Counted from the stretch's first letter, positions 33,807 through 45,574 are shown. The stretch: DNA of 64,000 nt from Rutidosis leptorrhynchoides (GCF_046630445.1 NC_092339.1:56739001-56803000), one strand, 5' to 3'. Made by a program: numbers and translations. Notes: generated by a model from the sequence alone, not told the origin.

Positions 33807-36163
33807 TGTAAGACCCGAATATTTATTTTGTATACTTGTTTATTAAAGGCATATGAGATCGGGCTTCGTTGAATATTTATATATATTAAAATTGGAAAAG
33901 AGTTGAATCTGTCAATCTGCGCGCCGCGCAAAGCGGCCGCGCGCCGCGCAAACGCGCTGACAGAACCTATCTTGTTTTATTTATTTTAAATGAAGGGTAT
34001 TTGGGTAATTTCACATGGGGCCGGATTTGTGGGCATTATCAGTTGGTTTAGATCCAACTTTGGATCATTTCACATCCATTCATCATCCTCATCCATTCTT
34101 AGAGAGAGAGAGAGGTCTAGAGAGAGATTTGAGGTTTTGGGGAAGAAGAAGCTCGAATCGATCAAAGTCTCGGGTTTTAAAGTTGTTCTTTTCGTTCTCG
34201 GCTACGCGGTGATAGTATTGGTAAGCTCAAACTCCGAATTTCATCTATTTAATTTGATATTCAAGTTAGGGTTTTGAGTTAATTTGTTGTAATACCCCTT
34301 TAGGTGATGAAATGGGTTTAGTGATGCTAGTAATCGGGTTTATTGTTAATTGTTGGTGGATTTTGGGTTGGTGAACAAATTGGCCATGTTTAGAACTTGA
34401 AATTTAGTTTAATCACTTTAGTTAGCGATTATGGAAGTATTGGAACCCATTGGAGGTTGTTTGGTTGACTAACTTTGACTTTGGGTCAAATTAGGGTTTG
34501 GTGGTGACTATGACCCGATTGGCGATTTAATGAGGTTTATAAACTTAAAATGGATTAAGTTGAAGTATAGAACCGAGTTAAATGTGTTTTGGTGTCAAAA
34601 CTTGTAAAGGATGAGATTTTGGCCTTTATGGGTCAAAATTAGGGTTTAAGTGTCAAAATGGGTATGACACGTGTTTAACACTTGAGTTCGGGTTTAATTG
34701 GCATACTATGACCATTCTCACTTGTGTTAGTGATTATTGGTTGGTTTGGGTACGGTTTGTGCTTGGAAGTGCATTTGGGTCGAAATGGCACTAAGTGACG
34801 AATTGGGTTAATTTGTGAATCCAATCTAATTGTGTTGTGGTATTTGTGATAATGGAATAGGTATTTTCCATTGGCGAGTTGCGGTTTACTTGGAAGCTTT
34901 CTTCAAGACTTCAAGTGAGTGATAATATCCTATATGCATATGTATGTGTAGGATGGGTGCGGGTCGGGTGAAGTGATTCTCGGTTATAGAGCTCACTTCA
35001 CATATAGGTGGATTTGAAGGACTTGTGTATGAGTCCAATTGGCACGTTTGTGCGTCTTGGTTGACCATCTTTGGCGAAGTACACGTTTATGTGCACGTTA
35101 TCACACTTGGTTGTGATTTGGTTGTTATAACCCTAATGGCGAAGGGTTGATATGGTTGTGTGGTGGATTTTATAATCCCGTGACCGTGGGTTTTAGTATT
35201 GTGAAATGAATCTCGGGTAGTGCGGATTCATGGTGACTCGGGTTGTTCGGTCACCTTATTGGAGGTAATGAATCTCGGGTAGTGCGGATTCATGATGACT
35301 CGGGTTGTTCGGTCATCTTATGGTTGAGAAGTGAATTTCGGGTTGTGCGAATTCACAAGGCTCGGGTTGTTCGGCCAATGTTCGTGTGTTTGAGGTTAAG
35401 GGGTTAACCTTGTTCGTTTATATTGTTATATATATATTAATGTGTTGTTGTGTTGTAGCTAACCCTCCGGGTGTAGCTATTTGGCGATGTTTACTTTGTC
35501 GTTGATGGACTATCTTTTGTGTTGTATCTTTAGTTCGTTGCTTAGATCGTACGGTATGCTTAGTGTAGATGCTTTATACTTGGATGCCCCGGTATGCGGT
35601 ATTTGTTTGTGTGGCGTATTCATTTTATACATATATATGTATGTAGTATGTTATCATTCACTAAGCATTAGCTTACCCTCTCGTTGTTGACTCTTTTTAT
35701 AGATCGCATGCGGATATGGTGGCTCGGGTAAGCGCGAGGACTAGAAGACGTGCATAGTTGCTTTAGTGACTTGCTTTTGGATCATTTAGGATTGGGTAGC
35801 GTATCCCCAATCGCCATGCTCGGCTTTGTATTGTATTAAAGTCTTTTGGTCAAATATTGTATTTCGGTACTTAAGGTGGTAAAATGGGTCGTTGTGGGAC
35901 CCGCCTCGTAAACTTAATTTTATTAATTAAACGTGTTAGTTTTATATGTATGAATTCATGGTTAAAAGCGTTTTGGCTAAAAACGTCGGGAACGGGTCAA
36001 ACATTTTCACATTTCAAGGAAAACCGGACAGCGGGCTGCCAGACAGGTTCTGCGCGCCGCGCAACCTGTTGGCGCGCCGCGCAACTCAGCCAACAGCAAA
36101 AAAAAAATTTTTTGTCATGAAATTTAACGGGGTTTTATACGCGGTATGGTTTGGGTTGTTACA
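33807..36163 (+). repeat. 3' LTR of the gag-only element
   Basis: 2357 bp, offset exactly 6105 bp from the 5' LTR. The stem-loop array recurs at 35206-35376. Confidence 0.93.
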
Positions 36164-37325
36164 GTTCGTGAATCCGAGGTCAACCCTACACTTGTTCAAT
36201 GTCGTCATATGTATTTTTACCACAAAATACAGTATTGTGAGTTTCATTTGATCCCCTTTTACTCTTTACATTTTTGGGACAGAGAATACATGCGCTATTT
36301 TTATAACTGTTTTACTAAATGCTTTGAGATATATTTTTTAACTGAGAATACATGAACTGCTTTTATAAACGTTTGACGAAATAGACACAAATATTCAAAA
36401 CTACATTCTATGATAGAATTATTTGGATTCAGAGGTTCGATTTCTATAAAGATTGTATTATCAACCATCGGCGAGATGATTTTGTCATTGCACGCACGCA
36501 TTAGCTCCCGAAATAGTTCGATTTTGTAGTTAGTAATGGAGAGATGATTTTGCATTGCACGCACGCATTAGCTCCCGTTTTAGCTACCATCGGCGAGATG
36601 ATTTTGCATTGCACGCACGCATTAGCTCCCGATGTATTGTATTGTATTGTATTCGAATTTGTAGTTAGTAACGGAGAGATGATTTTGTCATTGCACGCAC
36701 GCATTAGCTCCCGTTTTAGCTACCCTCGGAGAGATGATTTTGCATTGCACGCACGCATTAGCCCCCGTTGTAAAATTATATTGTATTAACTACCACGGTT
36801 TGATGATTTTGCATTGCACACACGCATTAGCTACCGTTGGTGAGTTTTTTGAAAGGTTCTGGTGTTCTTCATATGAATGATTTTACAGCAGGAGTAGACC
36901 TGCACAGATTGTTTTCTAAATATGTGTATCTTGTGGTCTATTATATTATTGGAAATGATTGTTTATGAAAAACTAATGAACTCACCAACCTTTTGGTTGA
37001 CACTTTAAAGCATGTTTATTCTCAGGTATTAAAGAAATCTTCCGCTGTGCATTAGCTCATTTTAAAGATATTACTTGGAGTCATTCACCGCATATTTCGA
37101 AAGACGTTGCATTTGAGTCGTTGAGTTCATCAAGATTATTATTAAATCAATTATAGTTGGATATAGTATGAAATGGTATGCATGCCGTCAACTTTCGATG
37201 TAAAGAAAGTTTGTCTTTTAAAAACGAATGCAATGTTTGTAAAACGTAATATATAGAGGTCAAATACCTCGCGATGTAATCAACTATTGTGAATCGTTTA
37301 TAATGTATATGAACGGGTCATTTCA
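36164..37325 (+). repeat. Forward LTR arm (family C), resumed after the gag-only insertion
   Basis: Starts with the GTTCG target copy followed by 'tgaatccgaggtcaacc' and ends 'atgaacgggtcatttca' at 37325. It is the inverse of 24732-25700. No primer binding site follows, so it is a solo or broken LTR. Confidence 0.78.
36472..36840 (+). repeat. Six-copy tandem repeat in the LTR
   Basis: Units contain GATGATTTTGCATTGCACGC then ACGCATTAGCTCCCG. They start near 36472, 36541, 36596, 36676, 36730 and 36800, with variable spacers. The reverse arm (24732-25700) has ordinary LTR sequence at this place and no array. Confidence 0.85.
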
Positions 37326-37736
37326 TCTAAGGGTTTGAATACACATTGGATGGTTTTCGCCCAGTTTGACAGTTAGGCCGTTACTCGTTACAGATAAAAC
37401 ATAACAAAATTTCCACCTTTATTTAGCAAAAGTGACAGTGCAAGTATAAAGGTGTTCAAATGACAACGATATCAAAGGTATGGCTACACGTAAGAAATGT
37501 TAAAGATTATCACTGTTTTAAGTCCAGCGAAAGCCTCACTTCAGATAAACTAAAATGGTTATAACTTTATTGCTCTTATAATTAAAGGTTAAAAAAACCG
37601 ATTAGACAAACATGCCTAAACTGTAAATAGGCTTGGTTGGCTTGATACCGAAAAACGTATACACAACTCATGGAAAAAGGAACACAATGGAAATTAAAAT
37701 CAAATAGTTTAATGCTGTATGGTTATAAATTCTTAC
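37326..37736. other. Flank between repeat and last visible AMSH-like exon
   Basis: Probably intron of the AMSH-like gene. I see no exon and no splice-compatible JAMM sequence here. Confidence 0.5.
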
Positions 37737-40700
37737 CGAGTCAGAATTTGATTCCTGCTTCGGTATAATAAGTGTAGTAATTTGAAAATTCCTGTTTTTC
37801 TACAATCAGAGAAATGAAACATATATAAAAAATTAAATTAAAATCTAAATACAATTAAAGAACCTACACTACTCTTTTCTTTTCAAGAGGACCAATGAAA
37901 CCTTACCAGAGAACCAGCAAGAACACCACAAGTTTCTAAGTTTCTTTTAGTATTTGTGTTCGCCAATCTCAAAAAATCTTGCATAATTTTTACAGGCTGC
38001 CAAAAAAAATCAGGTAAACACATTGTAACTTAAACCGTAAATGGTTATCAAAAAATATTTTTCAATAAAATCAAACTTCGGGTTCTCATTATAAATAAAC
38101 TTACAATATGTAAATGGTGATAATTAATAGAAGTGGGAGCGTCATCTTGAAATGAAACAGGTCCAGGTCGTGGGTCCGCAACTCGTGATGGAGAAATATG
38201 ACTATGTTCTGGTTGCAGTCTAGCAAGTACAGGTGGCGTAGAAGGCTGTCTGATAAATCCCGAGAGAAAATGATCATCTTCAAACTGATAACCTGGACGT
38301 GACCATCTACCGTCATCTAACGAGAGCACCGATTCCATCGTAGATATGTCGACTCCCGAGTTTCCATTTTCAACAGCAGGGACATCATCTTGTATAGGCT
38401 GGATTAAGCTATGAACACATAAATAGAGTTACAAACACATAAGTTTATTAAAATTACTAGCTTTCAAAGATAATTTGTAAGGATCCTGACCTCATATTAT
38501 CGATCACTTGATTTTAAGTCAGTATACGTTGGATATTGCACCTGTGTCATGCAACATGGTTTAGTCCCGGAGAAGAATATTTAAGTGGTAGAATAGAACA
38601 CAATGATTTCTACCTTTATTTGTGTACTAGGGTTTAGCAATTGACCACGAAGAACGTTAGGACCTAAAAGAGAATGCCTTGATAGTGTTTCTTGTCTGGG
38701 AGTTGGCAATAAAGATCTGCAAATAACATGAGCATACTTAACATCATAGTAATTATAAGTCAAGAAATCTTTTCAAGTTTCTAGTTTTCTAAGGTAAGTT
38801 CTTTAATCTCCATGTAGTGTTAATGAGCAAGCATATTCAAAATCTAAAAGTTCTGAACTTTTCATATTTTGGACTCATAAAATATGAAAATTTAACAAAA
38901 ATAATCACTCACAGCTTTTGAAACTGTGTGTCAAAGGGACTTGATTGTTTATTTTGAGTGGTCCCGCGGTTCTGGTTCCCGGAAAGCGAATTTATCATGA
39001 TGTAGGATTGTGACAACATAAAGAGACGTATAAGAAGTAAGAATCAAAGAAAGTTAACAAAATTGCAACCGAACTAATAACAGAGCATGAAGTTCATAAA
39101 GATTGTACTAGCTAATTAATATTACTGATAAAACCAACTACCTTCAATGCGCCTGAAACAATCAAATCGTTCATTTAACCTTCATAGGAAAAACCAATTA
39201 CCTGATTATAACCAGATTCAAACGAAACGTTGTTATTCACAGCAGATGATTGCAATGAACGTCTAGTGTATCCTTTATTCAATCCATCAACTTGACAGGA
39301 AACTTCTGCTTGCAAAGATTCCAACTCATCTATCACCGCAACTAATTGCTGGAGAAATTATTTTTAAACACCGATAATCAAAATTTTAAGTGAACAGAAA
39401 CTTAAAAAATTGAGACACTGTTAAGGATATATGAACCACGTTCACCTTCTTGGAAAATGCACGTTCCTTTACACATAAGACTGGGTAGTCGCGATGAAAC
39501 CTTATTGTATCCATGACCAAGCTGAAAAATCAAACAAAATAATAGTGAATTCACAATAATAAGCAGATGTCAGTTGTATCAAGTTCCAAAGTCAGAATTT
39601 TTTAGAGTAAAATCTGATAGTAACTTTTGTTTAATACCTTGAATATCTTAGAAGCATTACATACAAGTGTATAATATTCTTTTCCTCCGCGCCTGCATGC
39701 AACAAAGATCAGTGGAGATATATTAACTTACACCAAACACTCTGCAGCATTAAGCCATAAATTGGAAACGATACCGGATACACAGATATGTACTTATGCC
39801 GTATGAGATCATGAAGTAAAGACAAGAGGCATCTATTATCAACTGATTACTGAGAATGAATTGGTTTGAGATAGAAACCACGTGAGAATCTCTGAACAGT
39901 GCCAAGCACATTACCCTTCAAGTCGGTAACTTCAAATGTCGGGTAGATGCTCTCGTGTATGATATTCGTCCCTTGGATATTATTTTGGGCATTGCTTGGT
40001 TGCAGAAATTGGGTGACGTTGTTTTTAACTAGCAAACACATTTGATTAGATTCTGGGATAAAGAGTTGGCAAATAAAGAAAGTATCGCCAATGATACTAA
40101 AGTTCTTTTGTCTAGTTTATGTTTCAGAGTTTAATCAATGATAATACTACATCAAAGTTCTAAGATCCTAATTCACATACTGTTAAGACATAGTATTCCT
40201 ACTAGTCGATCTCGTGTTATCAAAAAGATTAACGGTATAATGTCAGTCCAAGTGCTGTAGATTCGGGCCTAGGCAACAAACCTATTGACAAAAAAACAGA
40301 AGACTCGATTCATGTTAATAATGTGGAATGTGAGTGTGTTAACCCAACCCCGATTCACAAAATGGTTCTGGTGACTTGTGCAGAGATGCTTACAGACATC
40401 TTAGCTCAAAATCAATAAGCAGCATCTATTGTTTGTGTTTTTTTTCCATTAAAATGGGATTATCTACTCATATTGTCGAATGTTATTAGGTCATATAGCA
40501 TGAAAATGTGAGAGGGAGAATTCAAACTTAACAAGCAAATGTTGAGTTAACACATACAATTCAATAATACATGAACAAACACCAGGTACGAGCCGCGGCA
40601 TTAAACAAATCTCAATTCAAACAGACAAATAATAAGTTAACATGTAAACCCTAACTAACTAGTAGAAACCACTATAATTAATCATATTCAATTTCAATAG

Positions 40701-40878
40701 CATTAAAAAAAAAAACAAACAAACATAAATAAGAATTTAAAGTAAAGTGGTTCTATTTCTATCAGTATCATTATATATTTTCAAAGTCAAGTAACGATAC
40801 CTGTTTAAGAAGATTGTCAGCGATTCGGTAATAATTACGAAGAGAAATACGATCATCGACGTCGATTTTGCGAGCCAT
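37737..40878 (-). pseudogene. AMSH: AMSH-type deubiquitinase gene, nine exons visible, 3' (catalytic) end missing
   Basis: AMSH proteins are JAMM metalloproteases that cleave Lys63-linked ubiquitin at endosomes with ESCRT-III. Exons (minus strand) are 40801-40878 (ATG at 40878; N-terminal helical domain, VDDRISLRNYYRIADNLL), 39638-39692, 39446-39521, 39202-39348, 38913-38971, 38614-38716 (ETLSRHSLLGPN), 38105-38398 (FIRQPSTPPVLA, ADPRPGP), 37907-37996 (NLETCGVLAGSL) and 37737-37799 (ITTLIIPKQES). All junctions are GT-AG and in phase except exon 1 to exon 2, where about 16 nt (ASIFR-like residues) is not found. The exons holding the catalytic HxHPxQ...SxxD metal site are absent in the window. 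The gene is either truncated by the repeats at 37325 or split over a very long intron. Family assignment is firm; the paralogue (AMSH3-like start) is not. Confidence 0.82.
39921..40085 (+). pseudogene. Ty3/gypsy pol fragment (protease region) in an AMSH intron
   Basis: The plus-strand reading contains FKCRVDALVYDIRPLDIILG followed by IAWLQKLGDV, typical of the LTR-element aspartic protease/linker. An in-frame TAG and no open frame follow. It sits in the large first intron of the AMSH-like gene, antisense to it. Confidence 0.6.
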
Positions 40879-41021
40879 CGCGTCGATGTTGATCGGCTTT
40901 CTGAGTGGCACAATATAATCCGGAAATTGATTATATTCCGATGAGGTATTGCCGGAGAACAGTACGACGCTGGGGGATTTGAGTTGTGATTAATTAAGTA
41001 AAAAAAGGTCGGTCTAGTCCA

Positions 41022-41359
41022 GGCCACTGCCTTCGACAAGTAAACTATTCATTCTCGTAACCTTCCACATTAGCGCCACATCAACATCAATATCCTATAA
41101 CTAACTCATAACTAAATACTCCCTATCATGGCTAAAACAATACTCCTTTTAATATATAACGTACCAGCAATAAAACATCAAGTTCAACAATAAAAAGTCA
41201 CTGGGACCCATAATTCCTATAACTAACATAAACTCTTCCATTAAATCCATGGTGGGTGCGGTAACTAACGCGGATAACTAAGCCGTACCTATAGTTCATT
41301 ACGGGTAACTACGGGTAATGAGCGGATAATGACGGATAATGGAACTATAGGGAGTGGTC
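41022..41359 (-). mobile_element. Tourist-like MITE just upstream of the AMSH-like gene
   Basis: A 338-bp element, GGCCACTGCC...GGGAGTGGTC then TTA. It matches 45256-45571 in inverted orientation over its length, including the 'acccgctcattacccgtaac' block. It lies about 145 bp upstream of the AMSH ATG, within the likely promoter. The left target copy is not recognisable. Confidence 0.7.
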
Positions 41360-41362
41360 TTA

Positions 41363-42286
41363 TGGGATGACAACGCGATGGTGTTATAATAAAACATAAT
41401 TACAGTCTAAACTTTTACTCATTATTTAAAGAAAAAAGGGGTAAAATCGACCTCTGACGGCCCCACATTAACTGCTTCACGGTAAACATATAAGAGGAAA
41501 ATCGCGTAATCCATATTAAAGGGGACATTGGACAAGGATTGAATTCATGACCACCGTTTAATGTTGCATGTCTCTCGACGACTAAGCTACCATCGCGGAG
41601 ACCTCATTATTTAGTGAATAACGAGCGGGTTGGGGGTATGATATACCCGTTGCGGATGAAATTTGAATCGCAAACTCGTGGTACACCTTTAAACAACCTG
41701 TAAATGTATTTGTTAACCCGCATACATATATTTAATTACATATCAATATACTTATATTTTTACCATAAATCCTTAATTAATTGCGAGTTTACCCGGGAGT
41801 TTATATGCGGCTCACGGAGATCCGCAAGCACAAATTCTTTAATATGTATAGTTTTTAAACACGCGGGTCGCGATTATCTGTGAGTTACGTGTACAATAAA
41901 AAACAATTACAGTTAACAAGCAGATAGTAAATGGTCCCCAATGCGTAAAATCATGGCTGGCAAGTTGCGGGTTTAAAGGATAAATGTGTCATTCGCCCAC
42001 GGTTCGCGGGTTCACATAATGACATTGCACATTAGATGTACCAATCAAAGTCTTGTAATGTTTCTTTCTTATATTTATGTCCTAATTTAATTGGTCTAAT
42101 TCATTTTGTTGATATTTTTTGTAAAAGTTTTTGTCTAACTATTCCTCCTACGCTTCATTCCAAATTGAAAAGATCTACATCCTTCCTTTTCATCTCTACT
42201 TAATTCATTTCTTTTCTTTCATCTGAAAAAAACTCGGGAACATAAATACTAGTACTATGTAAGGCCTTTAGACTTAACTCGTGTTT
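41363..42286. other. Intergenic between the two host genes
   Basis: AT-rich with no coding sequence recognised. It contains a tRNA-like minus-strand segment (41440-41605) described separately. Confidence 0.45.
41440..41605 (-). mobile_element. Possible tRNA-derived SINE
   Basis: On the minus strand, an A-box-like GGTAGCTTAGTCGTC (about 41574-41593) is followed ~40 nt later by a B-box-like GAATTCAATCC (about 41537-41548). A T-rich run follows. Ends and target duplication are not resolved. Confidence 0.4.
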
Positions 42287-42294
42287 AATGCTAA

Positions 42295-42581
42295 CAAGGT
42301 TGAAGAAATAGGAACTCCGGGAGTTCTCTGTGGGACCATTTCTTGGAGTTCTCGAAGAACTCGGGTAGTTCTCGACGGTTGACTTTCGTTGACTTTTTAG
42401 ATAATTTTTATGATACCCGTGATTTGACCTATTTGACCGAGATTTGACCGAGAAACTTAATTTATTGGTCAACCGGTCTTTGACCTATTTTTTGGCCAAT
42501 TCCAAAACAAGAACTCAGCAGCAACTTCAAAACGATTTCTCGGCGAGAACTCAGTCGATTTTTTCCATTTTTGCAACCTTG
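42295..42581. mobile_element. hAT-type MITE
   Basis: A 287-bp element with TIRs CAAGGTTG...CAACCTTG and a perfect 8-bp duplication AATGCTAA (42287-42294 and 42582-42589), the size expected for hAT. The interior is rich in GTTGACTTT and GAGTTCTCG motifs and has no transposase. Confidence 0.85.
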
Positions 42582-42737
42582 AATGCTAATATAAGAACGC
42601 CAAAGTAAAGGTATATTTCTCATTGATACACAAATATTACATAACTTTTTCCCATATAAGATTGGAAATTTGCCTAGTGTTAAAAAACACTAATTTTCAA
42701 TTTTTACATAAAATTGATATGTATGGAAGGGTGATCA

Positions 42738-44934
42738 TTAAAAAGACAGGATACAAATAGATATCAACAATACAAGCACAAATTTCATGGAATATGAAAA
42801 CTGGTATGAGTTGCTTCCATATGCTTGAATGTGCTCAGCCACGTTAAAGTTACCTACAAACCAAATCAAAAACCAAACCAAGTTAAAGAATTTAAACAAA
42901 AACAATATCGATTTACATTTGCGGCTTGATAATTACCTCGTGTAGGTCCGTAGCTACATCCGGCCTTGATCGTGTCCTTGACATCTCTTACAGTAGCACG
43001 ATTGTAAAAGAAGAAATTTGACATTATATCACTTATGCAGTTAAGCACTAGATTTGTCTCTTTCAGGCACGCGCCGCTGCAATATTGATCTGTATAGTCA
43101 GGGGGGACGTTAAGGTCACCACTTTGTGTCAATCTATAAGAATCCGCACATTCACTGTAAACCTGTAATTAATTTAAATGCATTTAGATTAAGTACTTGA
43201 TATTCCTAGTTTAAGCTTCAATGCGATGTGTATTTAGCTGGTTCGATATGTGCACTAGGTTTAAGATGATGAATATGACAATGATGATGATGTGATGAAT
43301 ATGAACACAGAACTCACATCTGAAACTATTATGAACATCTATATAGTAATTATGTGTTTTGTATAATTGAATCCTAACGCCAATGAAATTATGATTAATC
43401 CACATAAGGATCAAAGGTCACAAGTAAACTCATGTCTCTGATGGGATGAACACACACAAAAGGTGTATGTGTATGTGAGAAATGGTGAAAGGCTTATGGT
43501 TTCTATATGGTTAGTCATATTTATACTCCATACCACTCAACGACGGAGGATTTAAAGGGAGGAGGGTGACACGGTCCCCCCAACAAGTTTTGTTCTTACT
43601 AGCATTTTTTATGGTTTAAGAGACTAAATATGTTAAAATTCAAATCTTGGCCCTATCAAATTAAAATTTGAACTTCTAGCATACATTTTATCAATCTTTG
43701 GTTATTAAATTGTAAAACTAAATAGGTTATTAGATTACAAACTGCATTACAGTTTTGAGATTTATGCTTCTTGTGTTATTGTGTATCCTCGTAAGTTTCA
43801 TCTTGTCGCATCAATGACACGTGTTCTATTCATTTTTCTATTTTGTTGTTACTACATTTTATATTTTCTCAACTACTACATTATAATATACGGAGTATAA
43901 TTCTTTTTTATAAAGGTTGTGTTTCCTCTTCAATTGTACGTATTATTAATGAAATTTATGAATTTTATTTATATGTATAAGACTACATGTTTTGGTTGAG
44001 TTTTTTGCCCCCTTCATTGTCAGCTTTCAAGCTCCGTCACTGATACCACTAACCTTACATTTAAGGTTAACTAATAAGACTAGCCTTGTCATCAATCACA
44101 AATATATATCTAAAATTACTATGAATATTATTCCTAACATTAAGGACTTGATTAGCACGATAATTCATTGATACAATTCTCTAATGAAGGCATAAGACAG
44201 TTTATATTACCTTGTCACTAAGACAATCAAGTGCTCTAGAAATAAATGCAACACCAATCCCGCCACCCCTAACGCTACCACCTGGTTGAGGTAAATATCC
44301 CGTCCCAATTCCTGCAGTTCCTGGTTGCGATCTACCTGTACAAAATCACACGTTTCACTTCAGTTTTGTCACCTTTTATGTGACAAAATTTTCTGAAAAA
44401 ATTTACACCCTTTACTCCCCAACAGGCCAATAAAGGTTAGAATCAGCAATCACTAGTGTTATTTAATCATCATGCGCGTAAAGATGAGAAAATAATGTTA
44501 CACTTTTCACTAAAACTTGTTCACAGAACAGATGCAATTATATATGGTAATTTAGAACTTGGTTTGCATAGAGGAAAATCAATCATTTTTTATTAAAAAG
44601 AAAAAAAAAAGAATAAAAAAGTACTCTAAAGAGAGTAAATGACACGTTTATGTTTAAAAGATCAAGTACAAATAATGATTTTGCCCAAAGGGCTTTTGGC
44701 CTAGCGGCATCAAGTAAACTTATCAATCTTGAGTTTGTGAGTTCGAGTGCAGTCGTGGACAAAAATGGTGTGTATGTGTTTGTTGTTCTAAAAAAAATGA
44801 TTTAGATCACAAATGACTCTTTACATTGGAAAAAAGCTTCCAAGTAAAAATGTACCTTGCCCGAATCCATATATAGAGATAAAAAGCAGCATTAGTGGTG
44901 AAAGCAGGTGCTTGTTGAAGTTTGAGAAAGCCAT
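42738..44934 (-). CDS. Small secreted cysteine-containing protein with hydrophobic C-terminus (four exons)
   Basis: Exons 44856-44934, 44211-44335, 42937-43162 and 42738-42853 join in phase with GT-AG introns to give 181 residues. The N-terminus (MAFSNFNKHLLSPLMLLFIS) is a signal peptide. A Gly-rich segment follows, then a domain with six cysteines (ALDCLSD, SECADSY, YCSGACLKE, LVLNCIS, KAGCSYG). The C-terminus FVLVLLISICILSF is strongly hydrophobic and ends the protein, as in a GPI-anchor signal or tail anchor. It resembles a plant-specific family of unknown function that I cannot name. The frame is fully intact. A SINE lies in intron 1. Expected location is the cell surface or apoplast (inference). 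Confidence 0.85.
44682..44795 (+). mobile_element. tRNA-derived SINE in intron 1 of the secreted-protein gene
   Basis: 114 bp with an A box TGGCCTAGCGGCA (44697-44709), a B box AGTTCGAGTGC (44740-44750) and an A-run at the end. It is flanked by AATGATTT on both sides (44674-44681 and 44796-44803). It is antisense to the host gene. Confidence 0.85.
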
Positions 44935-45086
44935 ATTTGTATAACTTGTCTTGAGTTTGAACTTGATACTTGAGTTTTAGCTATCTAATTTACTGATACC
45001 AGAATGAACGTTGGACGAACAATACACGTGTGCTTAATGCAGGTTCATAAAGATTGTGAGGTATTAACACGGTTGATCTAAGTACA

Positions 45087-45100
45087 TGCATATATATATA
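45087..45100 (-). promoter_or_regulatory. Possible TATA box of the secreted-protein gene
   Basis: Minus-strand TATATATATATGC about 155 bp upstream of the ATG at 44934. The spacing suits a short 5' UTR. No other core element is evident. Confidence 0.4.
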
Positions 45101-45255
45101 CCAAGGCAAATTAGGAAGGGGAGTTATGGTTAGGGAAGACTATGAAGAGAGCACAGTTGAAGGGGCCACCAACTGTTTAAATCTAGTTAGATTTTGTCTA
45201 AATCATACCTAACTATTACTTTTTAGCACTTACATTATAATTCCACTTATTCTTA

Positions 45256-45571
45256 GACCACCGTATGGTTAGTTACCCGCCCATTACCCGCTCATTACCC
45301 GTAACTAACCATAGGCACCACTTAGTTACCCGCGTTAGTTATCCGCTTTCACCATAGATTTAACGGATGAGTTATAGGAATTGCGGGTCCCAGTGCTTTT
45401 TATTGTTGGACTTGATGCTTTATTGCTTGTACGTTGTATATTAAGAGGAGTATTGTTTTAGCCATGATAGGGAGTGTTTAGTTATGAGTTAGTTATAGGA
45501 TATTGGTGTTGATGTGGCACTGATGTGGAAGGTTAAGAGAATGAATAGTTTAGTTACGATAGGGAGTGGCC
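45256..45571 (+). mobile_element. Tourist-like MITE
   Basis: A 316-bp element, GACCACCG...GGGAGTGGCC, flanked by TTA on both sides (45253-45255 and 45572-45574), the PIF/Harbinger target size. It is the inverted counterpart of 41022-41359. Confidence 0.78.
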
Positions 45572-45574
45572 TTA

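Larger units (their letters stand above)
27702..36163 (+). mobile_element. Gag-only LTR retrotransposon (TR-GAG type), young
   Basis: Both LTRs are 2357 bp (27702-30058 and 33807-36163) and start TGTAAGACCC and end GTTGTTACA. The target duplication GTTCG is perfect (27697-27701 and 36164-36168). I found only three LTR differences (near 27797, 28328 and 29078), so it is recent. The internal 3.7 kb holds gag but no protease, integrase, reverse transcriptase or RNase H. This fits the terminal-repeat-with-gag class described in plants, which must use pol supplied in trans (known for the class, inferred here). Confidence 0.92.

Noticed and set aside
36472-36840. Spaced repeats that could suggest a CRISPR array
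   Set aside because: Units are unequal, spacers are related to each other, there are no cas genes and the context is a plant LTR.
39130-39180. Possible 11-nt microexon of the AMSH-like gene near 39140
   Set aside because: It has AG and GT borders, but the neighbouring exons already join in phase without it.
39847-40041. Minus-strand frame of 64 codons in the AMSH intron
   Set aside because: The opposite strand reads as a gypsy protease-region fragment, which explains it better.
40737-41039. Minus-strand frame overlapping the AMSH first exon
   Set aside because: Different frame from the AMSH start; it runs into intron and MITE and shows no family features.
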